Shown one piece after another: positions 25,941 to 38,878 of a stretch of 64,000 bases of DNA (the first letter of the stretch is position 1; the number at the start of each line of letters is the position of its first letter). A program made the position numbers and the translations under genes. This DNA is from Dirofilaria immitis (lineage: Eukaryota; Nematoda; Chromadorea; Rhabditida; Onchocercidae): NCBI GenBank assembly GCA_024305405.1, contig JAKNDB010000104.1:496001-560000 (forward strand). Reading direction: 5' to 3'. The notes under the pieces are model-generated. The model did no database searches and was not told where the DNA came from. It saw only the letters and a program-made list of their open reading frames with translations.

Positions 25941-26635
25941 CTGAAAGAAAATATCGAAGATTTTTTATTAAACGCGGCATTTGTTGAAAAGAAATTGCTT
26001 CGTTTATCATTTTCATCAATATTTAGATTTATCTTTTAATGGATCATCTACATATTCTGCGACAACTTGTACTAATACAGAGAAAATTATCACCGAAGAG
26101 TTTCATTACTGTTATATAAATTTCTTATCTACTTTTATGTTTCTGATTTTTTTTCATGGGTGAAACGCAACTGCTTTTATCATTATATCTTTTTATTTTT
26201 GTTCTTTACAATACATTATATTGTGTTTTTCGCATCGATTTCTTTATGTCTGAAAAAAATCAAAAATTTTTATTAAATCAGTTTATCTTCAATTTTTTGT
26301 TTTTAATTCTTCATATCTGTTTTCGTCATTGGAAAGTACTTTCATTAATTTTGTTCAAATTTCAGACTAAAAATTAAAGAGAAAATACTTTTTGAGATTA
26401 AAATATTGTGGCTGAATCGATTCATATTTTTAGCTGGAAGGAACACTGAAAGCTCTAGTCCGTAAGGTTTACAGTAAAACAATGTTGTAGCAAAAAAGCA
26501 CATCTTGATTAAGGCAGTCAAAGCAACTGTCATTAGTGCTATCATTGGAAAAATGGCTGCGGTGGTAGAATTTAATAATGGGATAAGGATTGTTCAGCAT
26601 AGTTTTGTTTTTACACTAATTTCAGGAATTCAGTT
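25941..26635. other. Spacer between dpy-30 and the RBM4-like gene
   Basis: This 695-bp T-rich spacer contains short ORFs of low-complexity Phe/Leu-rich composition only (for example 26156-26377), which I take as chance. It ends in ctaatttcag just before the next start, a likely spliced-leader acceptor. The distance is larger than the usual 100-400 bp operon gap, so co-transcription with dpy-30 is possible but unproven. Confidence 0.45.
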
Positions 26636-29600
26636 ATGGTGAAATTATTCGTAGGTGGTTTGCCAGATGGTGTTGATTCTATGCGACTTCGGCAACTTTT
26701 TTCTCAGTTTGTTGTAGTTAACGAATGTGATGTGATCAAGGATTACGCTTTTGTTGTTCGTTGTTTAGAAAATTTGGTTGCAAATAATAGTTTAGTAAAA
26801 CGAAAAAAAGAAACAAAAAATGAAATATAGAAAGAGATATAACTTGTCGTAAGTAATTTAGGATAGGATTGTGAACAATACGGATGTAAAAATTTACATG
26901 ATTTAAAAGGATCTCTATACACGCAAAAAAATCGTCGACATTTTATACTTTTAGCATGTGCCAGAAGAGTCCGATGCTCGAACGGCTATTGAAAAGTTGG
27001 ACGGTTACATTTTAGAAGGGAAGGCGATTAATATACGAAGGTCACTTTACATTTTTTAAAAAAACAAAGATCATTAAAGTTATTCATCTAGGTGCTCGTT
27101 CTTCATAATGAAATTATGCAGTAGAAGCAGTCATATATGGACTTTTACGAAGTCATTTCATAATATGAGCTCTCAAACCGTTTCATCTAATTTTTTCGTA
27201 ATTTGGACATTTGTAAAAGTGCTTTCGAATGTGTGAAAAATACTGCTTATGTTCTGCGATAAAAGATTTTTTCACACAAATTCTTATAGATCTACGTCAA
27301 AATTACGGAAAGAACCAGGCATGGATAAACGCTGTTATCGTTGTGGAGCAGTTGATCATAAAACTCCACAATGTCCAAGTGATCCTGCAAATATCAATTT
27401 GAAACGTGTAGCTAGTGCAAGTTGTATAGGTGGTCCAGAACAAAAACGTTTTATTGGGGACGTAGTGTACGTTCCTTGGATTTTTTTGATGAATTAAATT
27501 TCGTTATCTCCAAAGGATTTTTATTTGTAATTAGCCGTTGCATGAAAACACGTTTGAATTATCAAATTGGTCTGATTGTTATACAGATTATCACTCTAAG
27601 TTCTCTTAATCAAAAGCGATTAAAGTTGATGAAGGTGGAAATAAGCTGTGAGTCTTCTGATGCTATTATTCTCATTCAAATGCTCTACGGTTTTGGACAT
27701 TTTTACAGCATTGCTGGGGAATCTCCATCTTATGCGCCAGGTCATGATGCTAATGCACCTGGTGCATTTGCATATGCAGCAGGTTCGGGCGCTCCTGGAA
27801 CACGGATTGACCCAGATCCTGAGTTACCGAGACCTTTAGACTGGTAAGATTTCTTTATCTTGCTCTAAAAAGATTTTTAAGCATGTTTTTTTCTTGCTGG
27901 TTAAATTCAAGAAAATTTCTTTAAGACTAGATTTGTCCTGAAAAATATTTCTCGTATTGTGGATTTCTAACATATGGCCGTATTCTTTCTAATAAACGAT
28001 GATTGCTCGTACACAGTTGATTCCAATTTGTCTTTCTTTGGATTATTGCAGAATTGTAATTTTTCTTTGTCCTCTAGTTTTTTCTGTTTCGTATTCTAGT
28101 ATTATCAATTTTAAAATTGAAGGTTTCGATTTTTTTAATTTTAACTTTGTGACTTTTTCTTACTTTTTAAAGACTATTTTTTCAGTGATCTATTTCCATT
28201 ATATGAGCAATACATGGAGTCCCGAACGAAATATTTCTATTTTCGAGATCGACTGACGAAGGAAGTGAAAGCTAGAGCCCATGCGTTACCATCAATATCA
28301 GTCGCACCACTGCAGGCTCCATATGCTACCAACAATGTTTACAGCACTCCCCGCCAACTGTTCTACAGTATACCGTGCAACAGTTCTGTCCAACTTTTTC
28401 ACATTTTTCATAAAATTTCGTAATATTTTGAAGTGGAAAGTAAATACTAGGTAACATTGCATATGCATCTCAGTAGAGTAGCAGCTTTTTACAGACGCAT
28501 AGTTAAATGCTGAACATGTGAATATTTGTTATATTTCAACTGAACCATGATGTAGTGGCATGATATAATATCGTTAGATTATATGCAACATATTTGGGCA
28601 TAACTGATAGTTTGTATAAAGCAATACGTAATAACTGGAAAGCAAATTTGATCATTACATTTAACAAAATACAATTATTAAAATTTTAGTGTATTAGACA
28701 TTGTTTTTTGTGTCTGAGAAATTAGGTTTTGAAGTTTGTTGTTCTCTAACGAAATTATTTCTTGTCATCTTTTGTGGTTAGTTGAATAGCAGGTAGTAAT
28801 ACAGATGAAATATTTTGTAAGCATAGAAATTTTCCCAACATTTGATGTGCATATCTGTAAGTAAGTTAGACGCCAAGTTTTATTAACTCGTTAAGTACAT
28901 CGAGAATTCAGCTTCAACGTTTTTAATTTCATGTTTATTTTCCATCATATCAGGTGGTTTTCTTTATTATTGCCTCGAAATTTCAGTTCGTCAACTAGAT
29001 GTATGTATAGGTTTTTATGTTAGTTGCAAATAATCTCCTCTCCTTGTTTTAAACATTCAGTAAGATCACTCGAAGGAATATGTTTCATAAGGGTGCTTAT
29101 ATTCCATAAAATGTAATAAAAGCAAAAAAAAAATGCTGGAATTTTAGATTCTACTTGAATTTCACCAGTTCTATTAAATCATTAGCAGCTTCAGTAAGCG
29201 AATGGAAGCAGTAGATTGTTTTCTTTTCTGCAAAAGTGTAGTATTACATGTATAGACTAAAGATATTCAAAGCGATTTTTCAGTCACCGTCAGTTTACTT
29301 TGTTTTATCGAGATTTCATAATTCGCGTTAACAGGAAAAGTTTGTTATGAGTTTGAAGTTATTTATTTATTTTCGAATTCATAAAAATAACATCTTCGAC
29401 GTGGTCTCAGTCTGCGACACAGGCTTTCATCTCGAAAACATGTATTTGGCGTTGCGCTTAAACGTTTGCAGACGATTTTTCGCAGTTGTATCGGCGCCAT
29501 AAAATTTATGTGCTAATTCATGACAAATCTCATTTCTTTTTAAAATTTCAGGAATTCATCTCTAGGATCAGCTTCAGCAGCAATAGTGACTTATCCTTCG

Positions 29601-29705
29601 ACTACGGGAGCATCACATTTTTATGCTAATGCAGTGAATACCAGTGCGACAGGAGCAGCTTATCCTACTGTACAGCCTCTTTCTCAACCAACTCGTTTGT
29701 TCTAA
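26636..29705 (+). CDS. rnp-1: RRM and CCHC zinc-knuckle RNA-binding protein, RBM4/Lark type
   Basis: RBM4/Lark proteins bind mRNA and act in splicing and translational control. Six exons with agreeing phases: 26636-26755, 26955-27040, 27290-27466, 27709-27843, 28186-28374 and 29552-29705 (stop TAA). The RRM starts at residue 1: RNP2 is 'KLFVGGLP', RNP1-like 'DYAFVHV', ending 'LEGKAINIRRSTSKLRKEPG'. It resembles the second RRM of human RBM4 (ECDIVKDYAFVHM ... STSRLRTAPGM). A CX2CX4HX4C knuckle follows in exon 3: 'CYRCGAVDHKTPQC'. The tail is Ala/Gly/Pro-rich and then has 'YMESRTKYFYFRDRLTKE'. Only one RRM is present, whereas RBM4 and Lark have two; C. elegans rnp-1 also has one RRM plus a knuckle, hence the symbol, by inference. 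A TTTCAG at about 26624 precedes the ATG. The fifth intron (28375-29551) is unusually long. Confidence 0.86.
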
Positions 29706-31454
29706 CTAATGTCAAATTAAATGATTGATTGGTGTTGCAGATATTTTTCTGATTTTCTTACTTTGTCATTTTATAAAAATGTCAGGTTTTATAGGGTTTT
29801 TTTTGACAGTTATTAGTTACTTTGATAGGCTACGGCAGAAGGCATCATAAACTTATGAAAGTTTATTTTTCGCTATTCTTATTGGTTCAGGTTTTTTGTT
29901 TTAGATTATACAAATAAATTCCTTCTGCTCTCCGTATCTAGCTTTCACATTCTACTTCACTTTTTTTTTTTTTTGTTCAACTTTCCCATCTCATTTTTCA
30001 GCAAGTGTATTTTGATATGAAATTACAGTGTTAGAGCATATTATAGACTTTGTTGTTGATCAAGACAACTCTTTGGAAAATAAGAATAGTCACTGGTTAA
30101 ACTTATCATGTTAGTAAGAAATATATTGATTTGCTTACTTATAATACAGTTTGTTTTTTCTCTAAAATTATTAAAATTTAATTAGCTGTCACTATGCTTA
30201 TATTTTATTGTTCTTTATTTTTGTCATTAGTAATATTTTGCCTTGATTCGGAATTGCTCGGAAAGATTTGAAATTTTGTCCTAAAACTTGAAGCGAATGT
30301 AAATAACTTTACGGATTGAATTGTCGTTTCAATCAGTTAGATTGACAATTATTCGCAGGGAACAGTGATTCGAAATTCCCAAAATCAAAATTTTTCCGAC
30401 TCTTTGTTGTTTTTCACAATTTTTTCTCTCATTTTTGTGAAAACCAAAAAATAGTATTAGCCAAGAACTGGAATAGTACCTACCATCTGTTTTTTGAATT
30501 GTACTTTTTAAAAGTATTCTTGAACATTATTTCTAAATATTTTTCCATTTACATTGCAGATTTCATTTAACCTTACGCTAATTGTTTAATATTCTGTTTT
30601 TCTTGTATTTTGTACTTTGATGAAAATAAATTGTTTTTTTCGAAGAAAATTTATCATACTGATCAGACAAGTTCCATGCAATGAAAAAATAGTAATGGAA
30701 TATATGAAATCTTTTGAAAATTCGAGATTAGGTGATAATAGTTAAGTAGGTGACTGGGCGATGGAATTTTAAACGCATGTGGTACGGCACTTTTTTCGAG
30801 ATTTTAATTTGATTTTGTTAGCGGTCATTGATGACAATGGGGACGGGTTTCGTGAATGCAATTTTATATTCCAGTTATGTTATAAATTCGTTTTATCTTA
30901 ATTAAAATGTGGTCAGTTAGCAGGAATTTTAAATTGGTATTGAGAGAGCAATTTCTGTGGTATTGATGATATAGATTCCATGACAGTTTTTTCGAGATTT
31001 TTAATGTTTGATAATTTGATGATATCATAATGTTATGGAAAGTTGCGAAATTTGTGTTCCGAACCATCTGTATTTCTGATGATACACCAAGAAGAAAAAT
31101 AAAGGATTAGCAATTATTACTGTCAAAAATGTTTGCATGCAAGAATCCGGATATTCGCTTGAAATAACTTTAGCATCCTTTGCTTAGGTTAAATTTCACA
31201 TCAGGCGATTAAAAATAACAGATGTTAGTATCTACTACGAATCTCAACTATGATTTGTTATCGCTTGCGAGATCGTAAAACTGGAAAATGGGTTGGATAT
31301 TCGCTGATTATGCGAAATGAGAATCATAAATGGTGATTTGTGGATTTTCCATACGAAAATTGCTTACTACTAAAGGGTTCCTTCTCTATAAAGAGCATTT
31401 GATAATATTTTAGATCAACGTTTTGCTAAGGCAGAAATCGAAATAGAGAAGATC

Positions 31455-31492
31455 TTTGAGAGAGAGAGAGAGAAAGGAGGGAGAGAAAGTGA
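31455..31492. repeat. GA-rich microsatellite
   Basis: An imperfect (GA)n tract, gagagagagagagaaaggag and continuing, lies in intergenic DNA. Confidence 0.85.
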
Positions 31493-33716
31493 AAGAAATA
31501 AAAAGAAGGGAGATTAAAATACTCTCAGTATGCTCGTAAAATGATTCCAAATGATGACGTATCTTGCCATTTTGAGTCTGGGTTAGGTTATAATTTTACA
31601 GGATCAGTAGGGCTGAGATTCGGCCACATGGCCACTAAAAATGCAAGCAGGTGCGGAAACAGCTTGGCTTATACTATTAAAAATCCCCAAATGTGGATAT
31701 TAATGGGAGAAATTGATAGCTTCAAATAACTAAGTAGACATATCAAGTCTAAAATAATTCGAGGATGACAGACAGAAGTTAAAGATTATTTCGAAAGGTA
31801 ATTTATAATGATGAAAGAATTAAAATATCGGCATCAATTAGATCAATCAATCTGGAAGAAAATGATTCGAAATTTAATTACCAACTTGGTTGTTAATGCC
31901 AATAATTCATACTCATATTTCAGCGTATTCTCGAAACCAACCCTTTTCCATTCAACGCAATAGGAGGGTAAATGAAGGATCACTTGAAAACGTGGGACTC
32001 GTGCAGTGACATATGATATCAAGTGAAAAATGTACAAATATTTAGATCCACTTTACGTCATCTATTAGCAATAGTTTTTATTCAAGATATCTTCGGGATC
32101 AGTGGCTCAAATTTGGACATATGATAATCGACAAAAATTGGCCTTCACGGAATCTTCAATAAAACATTTGGCAAAAATGTAGCTAAAAATAAAAAGATTT
32201 AAAAAAGTGGCTATATGCGATATGAATAAAAATAAAACGACATAACTTTTCTCTGCGAACATTACGCAATGCAATATTTACCTAACAATGGATGGATAGT
32301 TGGTCAACTGACCCATTCTCATCAAAATTATTATCTTATCTAAGCCTACTACTGACCGCTCGACCCTTTACAGCGAATGACCTGACCCTTATTAGCGATT
32401 AAGCCATCCCAACAATTACTTTGAGTGGTATTCTTCACCGCTTCTTTCATTTTCATTTGCAGCTCGCAGAAAACAAATGCTCATCATGTACGTTACTCCT
32501 AGCTCTATTTTTATTGCCTGAACTGAATTTTGACCTTTATTTTTACACATTTCCTTGAATAAAATACCCCGAAGTATTACATAATTTGAATAATTTGCTT
32601 CTTATCACTTAAATGATTACATCGATTACTAAAGAAGAATCTTATAGAAATTCTTCAAAACGCTGTTAGAATTGGCTATTATATGGTGATGTTATGATGT
32701 TTACCGGAAACGATCGAAAATAGTTTTAGAATTTTTTGATCGATAAATGATAATACATTTGCATATTCTTCTTGACCTTAGTTTTTCGTCTTCGAGATTA
32801 TTTTCTCTTTCAAGTTATCTAGTTCCTAAGTTAGAATTAAGAACGTTTCTGATTTCTAGTCTTTAAAATAGATTAAGCAACGGCAGTCAAAGCCAGGAAT
32901 TCTTCTGACAGTCGTTAAAATCGATCAGAAAACATTTAATGGGTAGAACAGGGAACGAAACAAAACACTGTGATCGTCGCCATTGGTTCAAGTTGGAATA
33001 TAGTTTGCATTTCATAGTATCATCACTAATTACAGTTATTCGCAGCAGTAACAATATATCATGAAAGGAGAAGTGGTAATTAAGTAATCCAAGGATTCGC
33101 AATTTCAGCATAACGGGTCATAAATTTAAAATAGATTTTTTCGAATGGTAATACATGAAGGAATGAGGAAGAAGAAGAAAGGCCATGATGATTATTTACA
33201 TGTATAGAAGGAAGGGTTGGTTGATGAAGGACTAAATAGACGATCGTTGCATCGGATTGCTTCCAATTTTTTTCCTTTCCATCATTAAATCAGTTATGCA
33301 TTTATTTATTTATTTGCCTTCCTGTGTCTATTCATAATATTAAAATTAATTATTTAAATATTCCATTATATTTTAGCAATGACAATTTTGCATTATTCGA
33401 AGGTAAATCTTTTCATTATTTTTAAATTTGAAAATTTTATTTTTTTTTTCTTCAACTATATTAATGCAATCAAATTAAGTAATTTATTTGCAACGTTGCG
33501 AATTTTAGTTTATCAAAAAATAAAAATAAAAAGATCAATTTCAATAAGTTACTACAGTAAGCGAAATTAGTCTCTTATCAGTTTTATCAATAATCAATTA
33601 GTCTTGTTTTAACCGTATTATTTGTTTTGAAGTTTTCATATTTTTTAGCAGGAATTCCCGCAATTGCTTAGAAGCTATTTGAATAATAAATAATCCTTCT
33701 CTCTTTCCTTCTACAA

Positions 33717-33718
<2 letters not shown>

Positions 33719-33771
<53 letters not shown>

Positions 33772-33835
33772 TACATAAACACACACACACACATACATAC
33801 ATAAACACACACACACACATACATAAACACATATA
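33719..33835. repeat. Compound (AC)n microsatellite
   Basis: About 48 bases of uninterrupted AC repeat are followed by AC runs separated by ATACATACATAAAC-type interruptions, then a TA tail. On the minus strand it yields a spurious Val-Cys repeat ORF. Confidence 0.95.
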
Positions 33836-36661
33836 TATTGCAATAGTAATAAGAATTTAAATATAATGTATATGTATGTATATTTGTGCATACTGTCGTC
33901 TATTGTATAATAAAAAAAATTCCTTCCTATTGGAAAGCTCAAAATGTTTATTGAAAAAAAAGTTGAAATAAAAAAAATTGTTTAACTTTTTTGAATTGCT
34001 GAATGTGTGTTTAGCTATTACTGTTTCATTCGTCTTATTTCTTTCCTTCCGTTTCCGTTTCCTTCATTCTTCCAGACGTTTCTTTTAAAAATTAACTTTT
34101 GCAATCAATTGCAAGTAGTAGTAGTATAATTACTATCCTCCTCTAATTCTTTTATTTAACTTTCCCTTTTTTTCTTCCGCTAAAATACCGTGCTGTTAAA
34201 GTAATGGCTTCCATAAACATCAATGTCTAAACGTTACCCAAGGTAGAATGGTAACTTTTGTGACCTTCATAATCATTCTTTAACTCTTTTACCCTCTTCT
34301 GAGAATCATTACATAATGGATCGTCGATACGTAACAAATAAAAATTTCTAACAAAGCAATTAGCAATCCCGCAAAGTTTTTATAATGTTTTTTGCTCCAA
34401 AGTTTTTATGGCGCATAGAAGAAGAATATCTTGAAAGCTTTAAAAATTAGAATTCTTGATTAAGAATCAGAAAGTTTGATTAATATTCTTTCTATAATTT
34501 GCAGTCTTGAATAATAAATGAATAATAGTTTAATGGTTGTATACATATTAATAGCAAAAATTGATGACAGTTATCGGAAGTCACTTATGTCACTTTTTTC
34601 TTTCTATTTCATTTTACAACAATGTTGCAGATTCAAAAATGACAAAATTAATATTGACCTGAGAGTATTCAAAGGCATAGATGGAGTAATTTTTGATTCG
34701 AATTCTCGACTATGATTGGAGATTATCGGTAGATTGTTACCAGATTAGTGGATGAATTTTATAATTTTATGAAATCTTTGAAGCAATAGCAAGAATTGAA
34801 TAATATTTAAATTAAATGAATTTCAAGGATAACTATTAAAAATTTGATATTACTGGTAGTCAATAATTTAAATTTATAGGATAAATAGCTGATTTAGTAT
34901 ATGTGGCCATTTGCAAAGCAAATATATAATGTAAATATGTTGAAGGTAGCCTTTGATGGAAAGAAAAGGAATGCCTAATTTTGGCCCATTGGCCCATTTA
35001 GCCTAGCTAATCTTATAACGTGGAGATGCACGCTTCGAGCTTTCTTTTGGCCATTTTAAAGAGAGATGTAATCATTTGAAAGATAACTTAGAAAAGGAAA
35101 GAAAGAGAGGAACATGCCTTCATTCTCATTTATCATATACCAATCTCTTGGCCGTCCTATTCAATTTTCTGGCCTGATTCAGTCATTGACCCATATTTTG
35201 CATCATTATGATAATTCCAATGGAATCTTATCTAGCAGCCAGGCAAATTGAATTATAGTACAATTTTAAGGCAAACATTTTGCAAATTCGTTTTATACTT
35301 AAAAATTTGATTATTCATAGTATTTACTATAAAATGAATCAATTTTGATTTTTAAATTGTAGCTAAGTTGGTGATCAATGGCATTAATAAAAGCGAATGA
35401 TATCATTTCCCAAATTTATAACCTAATGATAATGAGGGAACTTAAATGAAGATAAATTTTCTCTTACTATTCTTAATTATAATTTTTCCATTTTCAAAAT
35501 TAAGTAAATAAAAACAAACAAAATAAATATGGAATTAATTATGGTATCAAATTATCATAATAAAAATTTTATAGTAAAGAGATGTCATATGTTTCTAAAT
35601 AAAGTATCACCAGTATTATTTGATTCCAGGATTAATGGAAAAAAGAAAGCTCGGGAATAAACTTATTTTACATTATTATTTCTAGGAATAATCATTCCAA
35701 ATTCAATCATTATTTTAGAAATATTAGATTATTGTCATTTTAAGTTTTTGCAAAAAAGTTCATCTTTCCAAAAATGAGATGAAATGGAATTTATAAACAA
35801 ATGTTTTACCAAAGAAAAAAATTGCTGAAATCAAAGAAGTGGGGAAAAAATGTCCTTTTTGAGTAATCAATCCTTTGAGCACCGCGAACTCCAGGACTGA
35901 AACTGCAGACTATCGGATGCAAACAAATGAGTCGTAAGAAAAAGTTGAAAAATTGAAATGTTTTCAAATTTCCTTTTCGATTCGATTTGATTTCTTTTAA
36001 TTTTACTAATTTTTTTTCTCTCTTTTTAAGTGGTTGATTTGAATCCACCTATTCTGTGTTTGTAATAAATAATTTTGCATAGTAATATTTTCTTTTTTCT
36101 TCTCGTCTCATTCCTTTCCATTTTTCCTCTCATTCATTCATCCTTTTTCCTCTTCTCATCTTTCATTCTTTTAGATGGATGAAATTTTGATAAAAATCGT
36201 ATGACCGGATGAATATAAGCCATATGGCACTTAAATAAGTGAATGCCGAATTGTCTGTTGCGGTATCATTTTCTTGATCAAATTCCATTGTTTGTCGTTG
36301 TTGCAAAAGAGAGGATAAGATGGTAAGTATCAAAAACTTATCACCAATGATATTTAATGCCACATCGTAATCGGATTACAACGTTTCATCATCGTTATTT
36401 TGGTAAAATTTCTTCTTTGATCTTTTTTATTTATTTTCTTCATTCATTTTAAATTATATTCATTTCTTATTTTCTGAAAATCATCTTTATCAAAGCTATA
36501 AAATATATGTTTACAAAAATGTTTCTCATTACTTCAATTAATAATTTAAAATTCCTCATTTCAAAATTCTACAAATTTTTTGAAATTCTAAGGAAGTTGT
36601 AAAGCTAAAAATTTTCTTATCAGTTAAAATCATCTAAATTGTTTCACTAAATGCAAATATT

Positions 36662-36757
36662 GGCAGTTAAAGAATGAGATCTCGAATCTGATCTTAGCTA
36701 ATAGTTCCAAGCAGTTGAAAGATGAAATCTCAAATCTGATCTCAACTAACAGTCCGA
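36662..36757. repeat. Two-copy tandem duplication, period about 49 bp
   Basis: The unit containing gagatctcgaatctgatctt recurs as gaaatctcaaatctgatctc about 49 bases later with several substitutions, indicating an older duplication. Confidence 0.75.
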
Positions 36758-38439
36758 TTTAATCAATCTAAAAAATCAGAATTGCAAAACTGTTGTAAAA
36801 TTAGATCAAATGACTGTTACAATTTATGAATATTTGATTTCTGCGTTTATTTTGAAGAGTGAATTTGATGGATCAGCAATCAGCATTAATTAAATTGACG
36901 AGAAGAATGCGAGCAATTTCTTCAATTATAAAATTTTCTCTGAACATATGGTTGACATAAAAATCATTTCACCTCTCGCTTACTCCTACAATTAATAGCT
37001 CATCCAATCTTTTGCTCTATCCCTTCGTTGATCAATTGGATAATTATATTAGCCAAATTGAGCTTAAAATAAAAGATACATAGAATGAAAGTAATTAATA
37101 TAATATAATTATAGCTATATTATATTATACGTACAATATGGATGTATTTATATTTGTTTACATGAAATGAGTTAATTTAAGTAATGCTGGATGGCATATA
37201 TTTTGCCAAATATTCAAAATTCAAAAGTTGTCCCAGAAAATTAAGCTTAGCTTTTGGCTGATAAAGTCCCTTTTTTGAATGTATTAAAATTGAAGTAATC
37301 TCAAATAATGCCATCACATTAACAAGCTAGTTGGGTAAGCTTGCTTTTCTCAAGCTTTCCTTTCATCATTATGCCAAGTCATCATCTCATCCCCAGTTTT
37401 TGAGCCTAATTGAAGTTTCAAATGTTATATTTTAGCCTATTTGTCTCATTCGGAAAACAGTTTTTTCGTTTATTGCTCCATTGCTCTTTCATGTCTAATT
37501 CGTTTAGGCAAAATTGGAATTTTGTCTTTCTAGGCCTTAGGCCAAGAATTACTCTATTTAATATGTGAATCCATTGCAAATACGATGTATATTCTTGTTT
37601 TTTTGATGAGTTCTCTTCAAAGGATCTTTTTGAAGTCTCGCTTACAATTCCCAAGCGTCCAATTTCTTGGCTGACAAATTTTTCAGTTAACAATTTTTTA
37701 TTGAAACATATCTTTTAGGCTTATAGCAATATGAAGTTATGCATTATTTTGTGAAAAATATATATATTATTTCAATTTTTTTGTGAATTTTAACACGTAA
37801 TTTATTTTTGTTAAGGCTCATATTCATTGACCATTCATTAAAATAATTTCTTAATTAGTTTATAAATTTCTAACAAATTATTTATGGATAAGACAAGTAT
37901 ATAAAATAAAATAAGTAAAATTATTGTAGCATTTATTATTTTACAATTCAAAGACATTTTATTAAAATGATTTCCTCTTCTAAACTAATTACAGTATATG
38001 GAGAGAATTTTAGGTTAATAATACCGTATTTCAACTTAATCTATAATGTAAGATGAAATCTCTTTCTATCGTTTTGTTTTCATACATCAAATAATTTGAA
38101 TAGTACCGATATACGAAGATAATCTAATCGATAAGTTCAAAACTATATACATATATATATATATATTTTAAAAATATCTGAATTTTCCGTGTATTAAAAT
38201 TCGATTTTATTTTTAAGTGATTTTATCACTCCCGCAAAATTTGTATTTCCTCATTTGACTATAATATTTTATAGTAATTATTGAATTATTTAATTATATT
38301 TTGTAATTCCGGTTGTTATTCAATTACTATGATTCATACTTCATACTTCACATTTACAAATTTAACTTTACTGATAAAGTATGAAAAAATTGAATATTCA
38401 TATCAGTGCAAGATATTTGTCAAATTTTATGAGAAAAAA

Positions 38440-38790
38440 AAATTAAAGTTTGCTTTGCTGATAAGACTAAAAAACGAAACTGGAAAATATTAATATCACT
38501 ATTAAATATATATATATATATATTCGGTTGAATTATCAAAAAGAAATAGTAGCATTAGGTAAACGATTATGAATTGTTTAGAGGAAGAGAGTGCTTATAA
38601 GAAAGAAGTGACAGTTTGTTTTGGTTGATAAAGTTAAAAAGTAATAGGTTACGGATATTTATATCATTGTGTCCCTGAAATTAATTAGCATAACCTAAAT
38701 AAGTATCCAATATATATTTGGTTGAATTATCAAAAAGAAAGAGTAGCGACAGATAAACGATTATGAATTGTTTAGAGTAAGAGAGTGCAA
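38440..38790. repeat. Diverged tandem duplication, period about 194 bp
   Basis: The segment ggttgaattatcaaaaagaa followed by tagtagc and acgattatgaattgtttaga starts at 38526 and again at about 38720. Similarity also extends upstream of each copy (ttgctttgctgataagact versus ttgttttggttgataaagtt). A TA run sits in the first copy. Confidence 0.75.
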
Positions 38791-38845
38791 CAATGTTAAA
38801 GATTAATATTGTAATTAAGAATATTTCTTATTGTATTTTGATATC

Positions 38846-38878
38846 CATTCATCTATCTATCTATCTATCTATCTATCG
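38846..38878. repeat. (CTAT)n microsatellite
   Basis: About seven tandem ATCT/CTAT tetranucleotide units. Confidence 0.9.

Noticed and set aside
26156..26377. 73-codon ORF between dpy-30 and the RBM4-like gene
   Set aside because: Phe/Leu-rich translation of T-rich spacer; no homology.
31541..31729. 62-codon plus-strand ORF of balanced composition next to the GA tract
   Set aside because: No family match or splice context. Considered as a vab-8 or RBM4-like exon, but it does not fit either.
33598..33942. 114-codon minus-strand ORF with Cys-Val repeats
   Set aside because: It is a translation of the (AC)n microsatellite.
36163..36363. 66-codon minus-strand ORF with fairly normal composition
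   Set aside because: No recognisable family and no partner exons nearby on the same strand. It could be an isolated exon, but nothing supports it.
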